From Caballeronia sp. Lep1P3 (GTDB lineage Bacteria > Pseudomonadota > Gammaproteobacteria > Burkholderiales > Burkholderiaceae): a stretch of 64,000 nucleotides of DNA. The stretch's first letter is position 1; each line of letters starts with the position of its first letter. Shown one piece after another: positions 42,933-53,203 of the stretch. The notes under the pieces are model-generated. The model had not been told where the DNA came from. It was given only the letters and a program-made list of their open reading frames with translations, and ran no database searches. Location: contig NZ_CP084265.1 in assembly GCF_022879595.1 (NCBI RefSeq), forward strand, positions 558,001 to 622,000, in the 5' to 3' direction. Position numbers and translations under genes: made by a program.

Positions 42933-44528
42933 TCACGTTGACGCGAATTCGTCGTTCCGCTTCGTGAAGTTGAATGGGAGCAGGTCCCGGATATCGGCAT
43001 CCGCTGAGCGCTGCGGCAGCTCGGTCAGCACGCGCAGCAGATAGGCATACGGCTCGACTCCGCATGCACGGCACGTCAGCATCAAGCTGTAAATGATCGC
43101 ACTGGCCTTCGCGCCAGCGACTGTGTCGCTGAACAGCCATGCCTTTCTTCCGGTCGTAAATGGGCGGATGTCGCGCTCGAGCAGATTGTTGTCGATGGGT
43201 GAGACCCCATCATCGACATAACGTCGCAGGTATGCCCACTGATTGCGTGTGTAGCTGATAGCCTTGCCGGTCAGACTTTCAGGCAGCACTTGCGACGCCT
43301 GTTCATCGAGCCAGATTTTGAACGCCTCCAGCAGAGGCACGCTGTGCGCCTGGCGCAACTCATACGTGTGCTCGGCACGGCTTCGACCTTCGGGCAGTAC
43401 GCCGCGTGCGAGGGTCTCAACCTGGTAAAGCGCCTTGAAGTATTCGAGCGCCTTGCGTGCGCGGCCGTCGGGTTTCCTGTGAGCCTTGTACGCCTCATCA
43501 AACCCGCGGCGCGCGTGAGCCATGCATCCGAGATGGGTCACACCTTCCAGCGTGCGCCACGCACTGTACCCGTCGGTCATCAGCGTTCCGGCGTAGCCGC
43601 CCAGAAAGGCCTGCGGATATTGCTGCCCGCGTCCTGGCTGATATTCGAACAGCACGACCGGTTCGGTACTGTCTTTGGCGCTGCGATACACCCACATGTA
43701 CGACTTGCTCTGCGCTGTCTTGCCGTCTTCCTTGAGCACCTGCACTGTCGTCTCGTCGCCATGAAGCAGGGACTGCGCAAGCAGTGTTCTGCGCATCGCT
43801 TCATACAGACGGGACAGGTGCAGCTCGGCGGGACGGATAATCCAGTGTGCCAGCGTACCGCGACTGACCGCAATGTTCGAGCGAGTCAGCGCCTCTTCCA
43901 TGCGATACAGCGGTGTGCCGTCCGCGTATTTGGCCGTCATCACCGTAGCGATCATTGCCGGGCTCGCGTTGCTTCCTGGCAGCGGCTGCGTCGGCATGGA
44001 AGCGATCACAACCGGCGTATGTTCGGCGTGGCGCTCGCAATGGCGACACGCATATTTGAAGCGCACGTGTTGCAATACCGATGCCTTGAGCTCGATATGC
44101 AACTGCTCACAGGTCTGCTCGCCCATCCGGTGCATCGCGCCCTTGCAGCACGGGCAGACCTTTTGGTCTTCGGGCAGGTCGTATTCGATACGGGTGCGGG
44201 GCAGATCGGCGGGCAGTGGTTTGCGACCGCGCTTCTGATGGGGTGGAGCATCCACGGCAGGCAGGCTGGTGGCGGGCAACGCGAAGACACCGTCCGGATC
44301 GTCTTCGACAGGTTCCACCGCGGCGACCTGCTCGGCTTCGTCGAACACGCGATCCTTGAGCTTCTCGCTGCTCGGCGCGAAGCGCTTGAGTTGCGCGAGG
44401 CGAAACAGCTCCTCGAGTTGCTCGACGCGTGCCTTCAAGTCCCGGTTGCTTGCCTCGAGCTCGCGGATGTAGGCGAGCACTTCGGGCGGCAGACCGGCGG
44501 TGGAATCGGGGGCTGACATGACCCTCAC
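42933..44528 (-). CDS. tnpC: IS66 transposase TnpC (element B)
   Basis: A 531-residue DDE transposase with an N-terminal coiled coil, a zinc-binding-like VCPCCKGAMHRMGEQ and ACRHCERH segment, and the catalytic candidates Asp in HGDETTVQVL, Asp in LMTDGYSAW and Glu in NNLLERDIRPF. The C-terminal WLFSDTVAGAKASAIIYSL matches element A only at the family level. Intact. Confidence 0.93.
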   Translation of the reverse strand: MRVMSAPDSTAGLPPEVLAYIRELEASNRDLKARVEQLEELFRLAQLKRFAPSSEKLKDRVFDEAEQVAAVEPVEDDPDGVFALPATSLPAVDAPPHQKRGRKPLPADLPRTRIEYDLPEDQKVCPCCKGAMHRMGEQTCEQLHIELKASVLQHVRFKYACRHCERHAEHTPVVIASMPTQPLPGSNASPAMIATVMTAKYADGTPLYRMEEALTRSNIAVSRGTLAHWIIRPAELHLSRLYEAMRRTLLAQSLLHGDETTVQVLKEDGKTAQSKSYMWVYRSAKDSTEPVVLFEYQPGRGQQYPQAFLGGYAGTLMTDGYSAWRTLEGVTHLGCMAHARRGFDEAYKAHRKPDGRARKALEYFKALYQVETLARGVLPEGRSRAEHTYELRQAHSVPLLEAFKIWLDEQASQVLPESLTGKAISYTRNQWAYLRRYVDDGVSPIDNNLLERDIRPFTTGRKAWLFSDTVAGAKASAIIYSLMLTCRACGVEPYAYLLRVLTELPQRSADADIRDLLPFNFTKRNDEFAST

Positions 44529-44601
44529 CTTAGCGAAATCGCCGGGCGCGTGGGTTTACGGAAGTTGTAACGACGAGGCCGATTTAAACGTCACGGCTGC
44601 G

Positions 44602-44952
44602 TCAACCAATGTGTCGATACTGTCGCGCAGGATGACGACGTACTGCGTCGATATCAATCCCCTCAAGCAACCAGTGCAGTTGTTCGGCGGTCAATTCCAT
44701 CACGGCCTGCTGCCGGCGCGGCCAGACGAAGCGGTCTTCTTCAAGACGCTTCATCATCAGCCAGAAGCCGTTGCCGTCCCAGCCGAGCAGCTTGATGCGA
44801 TTGTGACGCTGGTTACTGAACGCGTATAGCGCTGGCGCAAACGGGTCCAGTCCTGCCTGTTCTACTAGGGCGGCGAGCCCGTTGATCGACTTCCTGAAAT
44901 CGACGGCTTCGCGATGAACATACACCTTGAGTCTAGCGTCGAGTCTGAACAT
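44602..44952 (-). CDS. tnpB: IS66 accessory protein TnpB (element B)
   Basis: A 116-residue protein: MFRLDARLKVYVHREAVDFRKSINGLAALVEQ, then LLGWDGNGFWLMMKRLEEDRFVWP. It overlaps tnpA by 20 bases, with 73 bp to tnpC. Same fold and role as in element A. Confidence 0.9.
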   Translation of the reverse strand: MFRLDARLKVYVHREAVDFRKSINGLAALVEQAGLDPFAPALYAFSNQRHNRIKLLGWDGNGFWLMMKRLEEDRFVWPRRQQAVMELTAEQLHWLLEGIDIDAVRRHPARQYRHIG

Positions 44953-45433
44953 CGCAGCGCCCCAGACTCTCGATCATGGCCGATACCAGCGACGCATCAC
45001 CGGCTGTGCAGTCCAGCCGCAGCGTCACTCCGTTGGGCATCTCCACCGTCAGTTGCGAGCGCAAGGCCGGATTTGTGCCCACAGGCTCGGAGTCGGGCTT
45101 CGAGATGCTGGTCCGCTCAACGACCTCACTGCGGCCAGCCTCGCGGACCATCACAAATGCCGACGGCACGGCGAGTGTCGTCGCATCATCGACAATATCC
45201 AGCGCCCCCGCGGCGCGGCGGCGTTGCTCATGCAGCTTGATCCATCGGCGCAGCAGATTCGCGTTCACGCCGGCTTTGAGCGCCAATCCGGCCACTGAAA
45301 CACCAGGTTGCAGGCAGGCCTCGATGAGCTTAAGTTTGGATTGCGAGTCGTAGCGACGCTTGCCGTCGCGCCCGACGAGGGTAACGGCGAGAAGCGCCGT
45401 ATCTGAACCTGTTTGAGTCATGGCTGTGTCCAC
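44933..45433 (-). CDS. tnpA: IS66 accessory protein TnpA (element B)
   Basis: A 166-residue first-frame protein with the helix-turn-helix KRRYDSQSKLKLIEACLQPGVSVAGLALKAGVNANLLRRWIK. It starts 69 bp inside the right end of the element. Intact. Confidence 0.87.
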   Translation of the reverse strand: MDTAMTQTGSDTALLAVTLVGRDGKRRYDSQSKLKLIEACLQPGVSVAGLALKAGVNANLLRRWIKLHEQRRRAAGALDIVDDATTLAVPSAFVMVREAGRSEVVERTSISKPDSEPVGTNPALRSQLTVEMPNGVTLRLDCTAGDASLVSAMIESLGRCDVQTRR

Positions 45434-45510
45434 AGAATATCAGTGGACGCAGCTTGCCTTGCTCTGAACCGAGACGCTATGTGCGCATAAATTCGCGCTT
45501 ACCGACCAAC

Positions 45511-47798
45511 AGCACGGTGGGCGTACTGTCGAGCGGCCTGAGCACGACTAACAGCAACGTGGCGAGCCTGTCGTCGGCAGTCAGCAATGCGGTGATGTAC
45601 GACGATTCGACGCACTCGCAAGTGACGTTGAACAAGGGCGGCTCCGCAGTGAAGCTCACGAACGTGGCGAGCGGCACGAGCGCGCTGGATGCGGTCAATT
45701 TCGGGCAGTTGACTTCGTTGTCCTCGTCGGCATCGACGGGCATCAATTCGTTGTCGACCGCACTGTCGACGTCCGGCGTGGAAATGGTGACGTCGCTGTC
45801 GACCTTGGTTGCGACTGACGTCAGTTCGCTCTCCACCGGACTGAGCACGACGACCAGCACGTTGAACAGCCTGTCGACTTCGACTTCTACGGGCATCAAC
45901 TCCCTGTCGACGGCGGTGAACTCGCTGTCGGCGTCGACCTCGACGGGCATTAGCTCGCTCTCAACCGGCACGAACTCGCTGTCGGCGTCGACCTCGACGG
46001 GCATGAGCTCGCTGTCGAGCGGCATGAGTTCGCTCTCGGCGTCCACTTCGACGGCCCTCAGCTCGCTGTCCACCGGCGTGAGCTCGCTGTCCACCGGCCT
46101 GAGTTCGCTGTCGACCGGCATGAACTCGCTGTCGGCGTCCACCTCGACGGGCCTCAGCTCGCTGTCCACCGGCATGAACTCGCTGTCGGGCTCGACCTCG
46201 ACGGCCATCAACTCGCTGTCGGCTTCGACCTCCACGGGCCTCAGTTCGCTGTCGACGGGCATGAACTCGCTGTCGGCGTCGACCTCGACGGGCCTCAGCT
46301 CGCTGTCCACCGGCATGAGCTCGCTGTCGGCCTCGACTTCGACGGGCCTCAGCTCGCTGTCGACCGGCATGAACTCGCTGTCGGCGTCGACTTCGACCGG
46401 CCTCAGCTCGCTGTCCACCGGCATGAGTTCGCTGTCGGCCTCGACCTCGACGGCCATCAGCTCGCTGTCCACCGGCGTGAGCTCGCTGTCCACCGGCGTG
46501 AGCTCGCTCTCGACGGGCATGAACTCGCTGTCGGCCTCGACTTCGACGGGCATCAGCTCGCTCTCGACCGGGATGAACTCGCTGTCGGCGTCGACCTCGA
46601 CGGGCATCAGCTCGCTCTCGACGGGCATGAACTCGCTGTCGGCGTCGGCCTCCACGGGCATCAACTCGCTGTCGATGTCGACCTCCACGGGCATCAACTC
46701 GCTGTCCACCGGCGTCAATTCGCTCTCCACCGGCGTGAGCTCGCTCTCCACGGGCATGAGCGCGCTGTCGGCCTCGACCTCCACGGCGATCAACTCGCTC
46801 TCGACGGGCGTGGCCAACGCGGTGCAGTACGACGACGCGTCGCACACGAAGGTGACCCTGGGCGGCGCCGGCGCGAGCACGCCGGTGAAGCTCACGAACG
46901 TGGCGGACGGCGCGAGCCAGTACGACGCGGTGAACTTCGGCCAGCTGAGCTCGCTGTCGGCCTCGACCTCCACGAGCCTGAATTCGCTGTCGACGGCGGT
47001 GTCGTCCTCCACGGGCAACTTCGACTCGCTCTCGACGGGAATGGCCTCGATGTCGGCCAGCGTCAGCACGGTCACGAGTTCGGTCAACAGCCTCTCGAGC
47101 TCCACCTCGACGGGCATGGACTCGCTGTCCACCGGCGTGAACTCGCTGTCCACCGGCGTGAGCTCGCTCTCCACGGGCATGAACTCGCTGTCGGCCTCGA
47201 CCTCCACGGCGATCAACTCGCTGTCCACGGGCGTAAGCTCGCTCTCGACGGGCATGAACTCGCTGTCGGCATCGACCTCGACGGCGATCAACTCGCTGTC
47301 CACGGGCGTGAGCTCGCTCTCGACGGGCATGAGCTCGCTGTCGGCATCGACCTCGACGGCGATCGACTCGCTGTCCACCGGCGTGAGCTCGCTCTCGACG
47401 GGCATGAGCTCGCTGTCGGCGTCGACCTCGACTGCCATCAGCTCGCTGTCCACGGGCATGAGCTCGCTGTCGACCGGCATCAGCTCGCTGTCCACCGGCA
47501 TCAGCTCGCTCTCGACGGGCGTGAGCTCGCTGTCCACGGGCATGAGCTCGCTGTCGGCTTCGACCTCCACGGCGCTCAGCTCGCTGTCCACCGGCGTGAG
47601 TTCGCTCTCCACCGGCGTGAGCTCGCTGTCCACCGGCATCAGCTCGCTGTCGACGGGTGTCAGCTCGCTGTCCACCGGCATTAGCTCGCTGTCGACGGGT
47701 GTCAGTTCGCTGTCCACCGGCATCAGCTCGCTGTCCACGGGTGTGAGTTCGCTGTCCACCGGCGTGAGCTCGCTGTCCACCGGCGTGAGTTCGCTCTC
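45511..47798 (+). pseudogene. adhesin piece 3: two beta/neck modules and 18-residue stalk repeats
   Basis: About 763 codons. A beta/neck module (45586-45711, MYDDSTHSQVTL to DAVNFGQL) comes first. It is followed by stalk built from an 18-residue unit such as MNSLSASTSTGISSLSTG (54 bp) mixed with plain 7-residue SSLSTGV units (21 bp). A second module (46816-46947) follows and then more stalk. The 18-residue unit is a heptad plus an 11-residue segment, a stutter in the coiled coil. The frame is open from 45454 to 47817, bounded by IS66 B and the IS3 element. Confidence 0.88.
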
Positions 47799-47832
47799 TG
47801 AGATTGACCCGCTCTGACGGACGGATTTGCAG

Positions 47833-48804
47833 TTAAGAATTTGTCGTGGTCCGGCCTCCGTTAAGCGTTGAGTTGCGGGTTGTCCACGGACGGGCAGCGG
47901 GTCGCTTCTCACGACCACGACGCTGCCCGTCGGTGGGCAACTCGCAGGGTGATGCAGTTTTTGTCTTCGCGCTCAGGTTTTCGAATTCGAGCGGCGAACA
48001 ATAGCCGATGCTGCTATGCAGGCGGCGTACGTTGTACCAGCCTTCCAAGAAGGAGAAGATGCGCCTCCGTGCTTGTTCATGGGTCGCGAAGTGTTCGCGC
48101 GACAGGAGCTCTGCTTCAAGCGTCCCAAAGAAGGATTCGCACATCGCATTGTCGTACGCGTCGCCGGCCGTACCCATCGACGGCTGCACGCCGGCTTCGC
48201 GGCAGCGTTTTCCGAAGGCAATTGACGTGTATTGCGACCCTTGGTCGGAATGCAAAATCACGCCCTCATGACGTCGCTGCTGGATGGCCATGTCGAGCGC
48301 GCGCAACATCAGTTCGGTGTACAAGTGGTTCGACATCGCCCAGCCGACGATGCGCCGGCTGAACACATCAAGCACCACAGCCAGAAAGAGAAAGCCTTCT
48401 GTCGTCGGAATGTAGGTGGCATCTGCGACCCACAGTATGTTGGGCCCTTCAGCATTGAAGTGCCGGCGCACGAGGTCCGGTGCGCGCCGTGCCCCGGTAC
48501 GCTGGCGCGTTGTCCGTGGCCAGAGCCGTCGGGTTGCTCCCCGTAGGTCCGCGATGCGCATCAGGCGCGCGACTCGTTTGCGTCCCACGTGCACTCCCTC
48601 GCGCGCAAGTTGCGCATGGATGCGCGGCGCCCCATATGTACCTCGTGAACTCGCATGCAACGTACGAATACGCGTCAGTAGCTGAGCATCGCTACGTGAC
48701 CGCTTTGATGGCTCCCGCACCAGCCACGCGTAGTAGCCGCTGGTCGAGACTCCCAGCAGCCGGGCCATCGTGGCAATGGGCCAACGGGCCTGATTTGCTC
48801 TCAT
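47833..48804 (-). CDS. IS3-family transposase OrfB (integrase catalytic domain)
   Basis: A 323-residue DDE transposase. HTH_21-like N-terminus (YGAPRIHAQLAREGVHVGRKRVARLMR), then Asp in WVADATYI, Asp in LHSDQGSQYTS and Glu in CESFFGTLEAELL with the usual spacing, plus YNVRRLHSSIGYCSPLEFE. Its start overlaps the OrfA stop (ATGA at 48801-48804), where IS3 elements normally make an OrfAB fusion by -1 frameshifting. Confidence 0.93.
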   Translation of the reverse strand: MRANQARWPIATMARLLGVSTSGYYAWLVREPSKRSRSDAQLLTRIRTLHASSRGTYGAPRIHAQLAREGVHVGRKRVARLMRIADLRGATRRLWPRTTRQRTGARRAPDLVRRHFNAEGPNILWVADATYIPTTEGFLFLAVVLDVFSRRIVGWAMSNHLYTELMLRALDMAIQQRRHEGVILHSDQGSQYTSIAFGKRCREAGVQPSMGTAGDAYDNAMCESFFGTLEAELLSREHFATHEQARRRIFSFLEGWYNVRRLHSSIGYCSPLEFENLSAKTKTASPCELPTDGQRRGREKRPAARPWTTRNSTLNGGRTTTNS

Positions 48805-49115
48805 GAATCCGTATCCTTCGAGGACACGGCTCCTGTCTCGCGGGCGAACCAGGCTGCAGCGTGAGAGAGAATGTCGCGCTCCGTCTTCAATTGCCGATTC
48901 TCGCGGCGCAAGCGGGTTAGTTCGTGGCGCTCAGCCGTGGTCAACCCGTCCTGACGCACGCCGGCGTCAATATCCGCCTGCGCCACCCAGTTGATTATCG
49001 TCTGCGCACTCGGCTCGAACTCTCGCGCAAGCTCCTCGGGTGTTCGACCCGCCTTCACCAGCTCGACTATGTGAGCCCGGAATTCCGCCGGGTACGGTGC
49101 TCGATGCTTGCCCAT
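48801..49115 (-). CDS. IS3-family transposase OrfA
   Basis: A 104-residue protein with a helix-turn-helix (YPAEFRAHIVELVKAGRTPEELAREFEPSAQTIINWVAQAD) and a C-terminal leucine-zipper-like segment (LTRLRRENRQLKTERDIL). ATG 49115 has AAGGGGG eight bases upstream; an in-frame TTG at 49136 is less likely. OrfA binds the ends and regulates transposition. Confidence 0.88.
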   Translation of the reverse strand: MGKHRAPYPAEFRAHIVELVKAGRTPEELAREFEPSAQTIINWVAQADIDAGVRQDGLTTAERHELTRLRRENRQLKTERDILSHAAAWFARETGAVSSKDTDS

Positions 49116-49172
49116 TTCGGCACCCCCTTGTTCCAAAGGATAGGTGTCCGTTTTGGCGGGTCAATCTCACTC

Positions 49173-52100
49173 CACCGGCGTGAGCTCGCTCTCCACCGGT
49201 GTCAGCTCGCTCTCCACGGGCATGAACTCGCTGTCGGCGTCCACGTCGACCGCCATCAGTTCGCTCTCGACGGGCGTGAGCTCGCTGTCCACGGGCATCA
49301 GCTCGCTGTCCACGGGCGTGAGTTCGCTCTCCACGGGCATGAGCTCGCTGTCGGCGTCGACGTCGACCGCGATCAGCTCGCTGTCGACCGGTATGAGTTC
49401 GCTGTCGACCGGTGTGAGCTCGCTCTCGACGGCGGTCAGTTCGCTGTCCACCGGCGTGAGTTCGCTGTCCACCGGCATCAGCTCGCTGTCCACGGGCGTG
49501 AGTTCGCTGTCCACCGGCATGAACTCGTTGTCGAGCTCGACGTCGACCGCCATCACCTCGCTGTCGACCGGCGTGAGCTCGCTCTCAACAGGTGTCAGTT
49601 CGCTCTCCACGGGCATGAGCTCGCTGTCGGCCTCGACCTCGACCGCGATCAGCTCGCTGTCCACGGGCGTGAGTTCGCTGTCGACCGGTATCAGCTCGCT
49701 GTCCACGGGTGTCAGTACGCTGTCCACGGGCATGAGCTCGCTGTCGGCCTCGACCTCGACCGCGATCAGCTCGCTGTCCACCGGTGTCAGCTCGCTGTCG
49801 ACGGGCATCAGTTCGCTGTCCACGGGTGTCAGCTCGCTCTCCACGGGGATGAACTCGCTGTCGGCGTCGACTTCGACGGCCATCAGCTCGCTGTCCACGG
49901 GTGTCAGCTCGCTGTCCACCGGCATTAGCTCCCTGTCCACCGGCGTGAGCTCGCTCTCCACGGGCATGAACTCGCTGTCGGCCTCGACTTCGACGGGCAT
50001 CAGCTCGCTCTCCACGGGCATGAACTCGCTGTCGGCGTCGACTTCGACGGGCCTCAGCTCGCTGTCGACGGGCATGAACTCGCTGTCGGCGTCGACCTCG
50101 ACGGGCATGAGCTCGCTGTCGACGGGCATGAACTCGCTGTCGGCCTCGACCTCGACGGGCATCAGTTCGCTGTCGACGGGCATGAACTCGCTGTCGGCCT
50201 CGACCTCGACGGGCCTGAGCTCGCTGTCGACGGGCATGAACTCGCTGTCGGCCTCGACTTCGACGGGCATCAGCTCGCTGTCGACGGGCATGAACTCGTT
50301 GTCGAGCTCGACCTCGACGGCGATCAACTCGCTGTCGGCCTCGACCTCGACGGGCATCAGTTCGCTCTCCACCGGCGTGAGTTCGCTCTCGACGGGCATG
50401 AACTCGCTGTCGAGCTCAACTTCGACGGGCATCGCGTCGTTGTCCACGGGTGTGAACTCGCTGTCGATGTCCACGTCCTCGGCGATCAACTCGCTCTCGA
50501 CGGGCGTGGCCAACTCGGTGCAATACGATGACGCGTCGCACACGAAGGTGACGCTGGGCGGCGCCGGCTCGACGACGCCGGTGACGCTCACGAACGTGGC
50601 GGACGGCACGAGCCAGTACGACGCGGTGAACTTCGGCCAGCTGAGCTCGCTCTCGGCGTCGAGCTCGACGGGGATCAACTCGCTCTCCACGGGTCTGAGC
50701 TCGCTGTCGGTTTCGACTTCGACCGCGGTCGACTCGCTCTCCACGGGCGTGAGTTCGCTGTCGACGTCGACCTCGAGCGCGATCAGTTCGCTGTCAACGG
50801 GCGTGGATTCGCTCTCGACGGGCGTGAGCTCGCTGTCGACCTCGACTTCGAGCGCGATCAGCTCGCTGTCCACGGGTGTCGACTCGCTCTCGACGGGCGT
50901 GAGTTCGCTGTCCACGGGCATCAGCTCGCTCTCGACGGGCGTGAGCTCGCTGTCGACCTCGACCTCGAGCGCAATCAGCTCGCTGTCCACGGGTGTCGAC
51001 TCGCTCTCGACGGGCGTGAGTTCGCTCTCCACGGGCATCAGCTCGCTCTCGACGGGCATGAGCTCGCTGTCGACCTCGACTTCGAGCGCGATCAGCTCGC
51101 TGTCGACCGGTGTCGACTCGCTCTCGACGGGCGTGAGCTCGCTCTCCACCGGCATGAGCTCGCTGTCGACCTCGACCTCCACGGCGATCAGCTCGCTGTC
51201 GACGGGTGTGGATTCGCTCTCGACGGGCGTGAGCTCGCTGTCCACGTCGTCGTCCACGGCGATTAGCTCGCTGTCGACGGGCATGAGCTCGCTGTCGACC
51301 TCGACTTCGACGGCGATCAACTCGCTGTCCACGGGTGTGGATTCGCTCTCGACGGGCATCAGCTCGCTGTCGACGTCGTCCTCGACGGCGATCAGCTCGC
51401 TGTCCACGGGTGTGAGTTCGCTCTCGACGGGCATGAGCTCGCTGTCGAGCTCCACTTCGACGGGCATCAGCTCGCTGTCCACGGGTGTGAGTTCGCTCTC
51501 CACGGGCATCAGTTCGCTCTCCACGGGCATGAGCTCGCTGTCGACCTCGACTTCGACGGCGATCAGCTCGCTGTCGACCGGTGTGGATTCGCTGTCCACC
51601 GGCATGAGCTCGCTGTCGACTTCGACTTCGAGCGCGATCAGCTCGCTGTCGACCGGTGTGGATTCGCTCTCGACGGGCATCAGCTCGCTGTCGACCTCGT
51701 CGTCGACGGCCGTTAGCTCGCTGTCCACGGGCATGAGCTCGCTGTCCACCTCGACCTCGACGGCGATCACGTCGCTGTCCACGGGTGTGGATTCGCTCTC
51801 GACGGGCATCAGCTCGCTGTCCACGTCGTCTTCGACCGCGATCTCGTCGTTGTCGACGGGGGTCAGCTCGCTGTCCACCGGCATCAGCTCGCTGTCGACG
51901 GGTATCTCGTCGCTGTCGACCGGATTCGATTCCCTGTCCACGTCCATCTCGACCGGCATGGATTCCATGTCGACGAGCGTGAGCTCCATATCGACCAGCA
52001 TCGACTCGATGTCGACCACGGTCAGCACCGCGATGAGCGATGTCACGAGCATCTCCACGGCGGTCAGTACCGCGGTGAACGGCGGCGGCATGAAGTACTT

Positions 52101-53175
52101 CCATGCCAACTCGGTCCTCATCGATTCGTCGGCAACGGGTAAGAACTCGATCGCGATCGGCGGCAACGCTTCGGCGACGGCCGACAATTCGGTGGCGCTC
52201 GCGACGAATGCCGTGGCGGATCAGGCGAACACGGTGTCCTTCGGCAACAGCACGGACAAGCTGCGCATCACGCATATCGCGGACGGTATCGCCAGCGACG
52301 ACGTTGCAACGGTCGGTCAGTTGAAGGAGTCTGGCCTGTACGACGGCGGCAACACGGCGACGAAGGCTGCAGTCACGTTCGACACCGACGCCAATGGCAA
52401 CAACGACTACGGCAACATCACGCTCGGTGGCACCAACGGCACGCAGATCCACAACGTGCAGGACGGCGTCGCTCCGACGGACCTGGCCAACAAGGAGCAG
52501 TTGGACGCTCTGGCCGCGTCCATCACGAACGTGACGGCAAACGCCAATCCGCTGTTCGCAGCGGACGGAGACCGGACGACGGAAGCTGCCATCGCGAGCG
52601 GTCCGCATGCAACGGCAGCCGGTGCGAACGCACAGGCAACCGGCATGAGTACCGCCGCATATGGTGCGAGCTCCCTTGCCAGCGGCAACTACGCCACGGC
52701 GATCGGTGCGAACAGCCAGGCAACGGCGGACAATTCCGTCGCGCTCGGCGCGAGTTCGGTCGCGGATCGTGCGCAGACGGTGTCGGTCGGTTCGGCTGGA
52801 AGCGAGCGTCAGATCACGAACGTGGCTGCGGGTACGCAAGACACGGACATGGTCAACGTCAAGCAGTTGGACGATAGCGTGGCGCAAGCCAACAGCTATA
52901 CCGACAGCGTGGTCGGCGGCATGCAGAACCAGGTGAACAACGTTGGCCGCAACGCCTACTCGGGCATCGCCGCAGCCACGGCGTTGGCGATGGTTCCCAA
53001 CATCGATCAGGACAAGAAGATGTCCGTCGGTGTCGGCGGGGCGTCGTACCAAGGCTATGCTGCCGCGGCCGTTGCGCTGAACCTGCGCGTCACTCAGAAC
53101 CTCGTGCTGAAGGCTGGCGCGGGTACGAGCCGCAACGGAACGGTGTATAGCGCGAACGCATCGTATCGCTGGTAA
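49173..53175 (+). pseudogene. adhesin piece 4: stalk, beta/neck module, YadA head and membrane anchor
   Basis: About 1334 codons. Stalk of 7- and 18-residue units leads to a third beta/neck module (50512-50643), then heptad units with Asp at the GVDSL position, and a last coil with Met-rich SISTGMDSMSTS. From about 52076 come YadA head repeats (NSIAIGGNASATADNSVALATNAVA), a neck (DDVATVGQL), a second head/neck set ending DMVNVKQLDD, and the anchor. The anchor starts near SVVGGMQNQVNNVGRNAYSG and ends in NASYRW, with a terminal aromatic for BAM recognition. It has no signal peptide, so the fragment alone should stay cytoplasmic. Confidence 0.9.
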
Positions 53176-53203
53176 GCATCACGTCTGAAGAAGCATTGTG
53201 AAT

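Larger units (their letters stand above)
42880..45502 (-). mobile_element. IS66-family insertion sequence B (2623 bp, complete)
   Basis: Both ends begin with the same 13 bases, GTAAGCGCGAATT, as inverted repeats. The element is flanked by the 8-bp direct repeat CGACCAAC at 42872-42879 and 45503-45510. Its genes run opposite to the adhesin. It differs from element A in ends and proteins, so it is a separate IS66 type rather than a copy. Excision with one repeat copy rejoins the adhesin as TTN-STVG. Confidence 0.93.
47799..49169 (-). mobile_element. IS3-family insertion sequence (1371 bp, complete)
   Basis: Terminal inverted repeats share TGAGATTGACCCGC (14 bases). A 3-bp direct repeat CTC flanks it (47796-47798, 49170-49172), as expected for IS3. 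It holds two overlapping genes in the minus direction. Excision with one CTC restores S-L-S-T-G of the stalk exactly. Confidence 0.93.
37077..53175 (+). pseudogene. giant trimeric autotransporter adhesin gene interrupted by three insertion sequences
   Basis: The four coding pieces 37077-37883, 40489-42879, 45511-47798 and 49173-53175 sum to 9489 bp and join into one frame of 3162 codons once each insertion and one copy of its target duplication are removed. The rebuilt protein has an extended signal peptide (1 to about 82), a short passenger with a neck (168-188), and a Ser/Thr-rich coiled-coil stalk of about 2600 residues interrupted by three beta/neck modules. A YadA-type head and necks come before a C-terminal YadA anchor. 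As it stands no piece has both a signal peptide and an anchor, so a surface adhesin cannot be made without excision. Each piece is stop-free, so the insertions look recent. Confidence 0.9.

Noticed and set aside
40431..52187. Very long open frames on the minus strand opposite the adhesin stalk (815, 813 and 1006 codons, products of PVDSELT type)
   Set aside because: They mirror the 21/42/54-bp repeats of the plus-strand stalk: a repeat free of stops in one register stays free along its length. Other frames across the stalk are open too (for example plus 48924-49928 and minus 45961-46845). No ribosome site, and they stop or start inside the IS elements.
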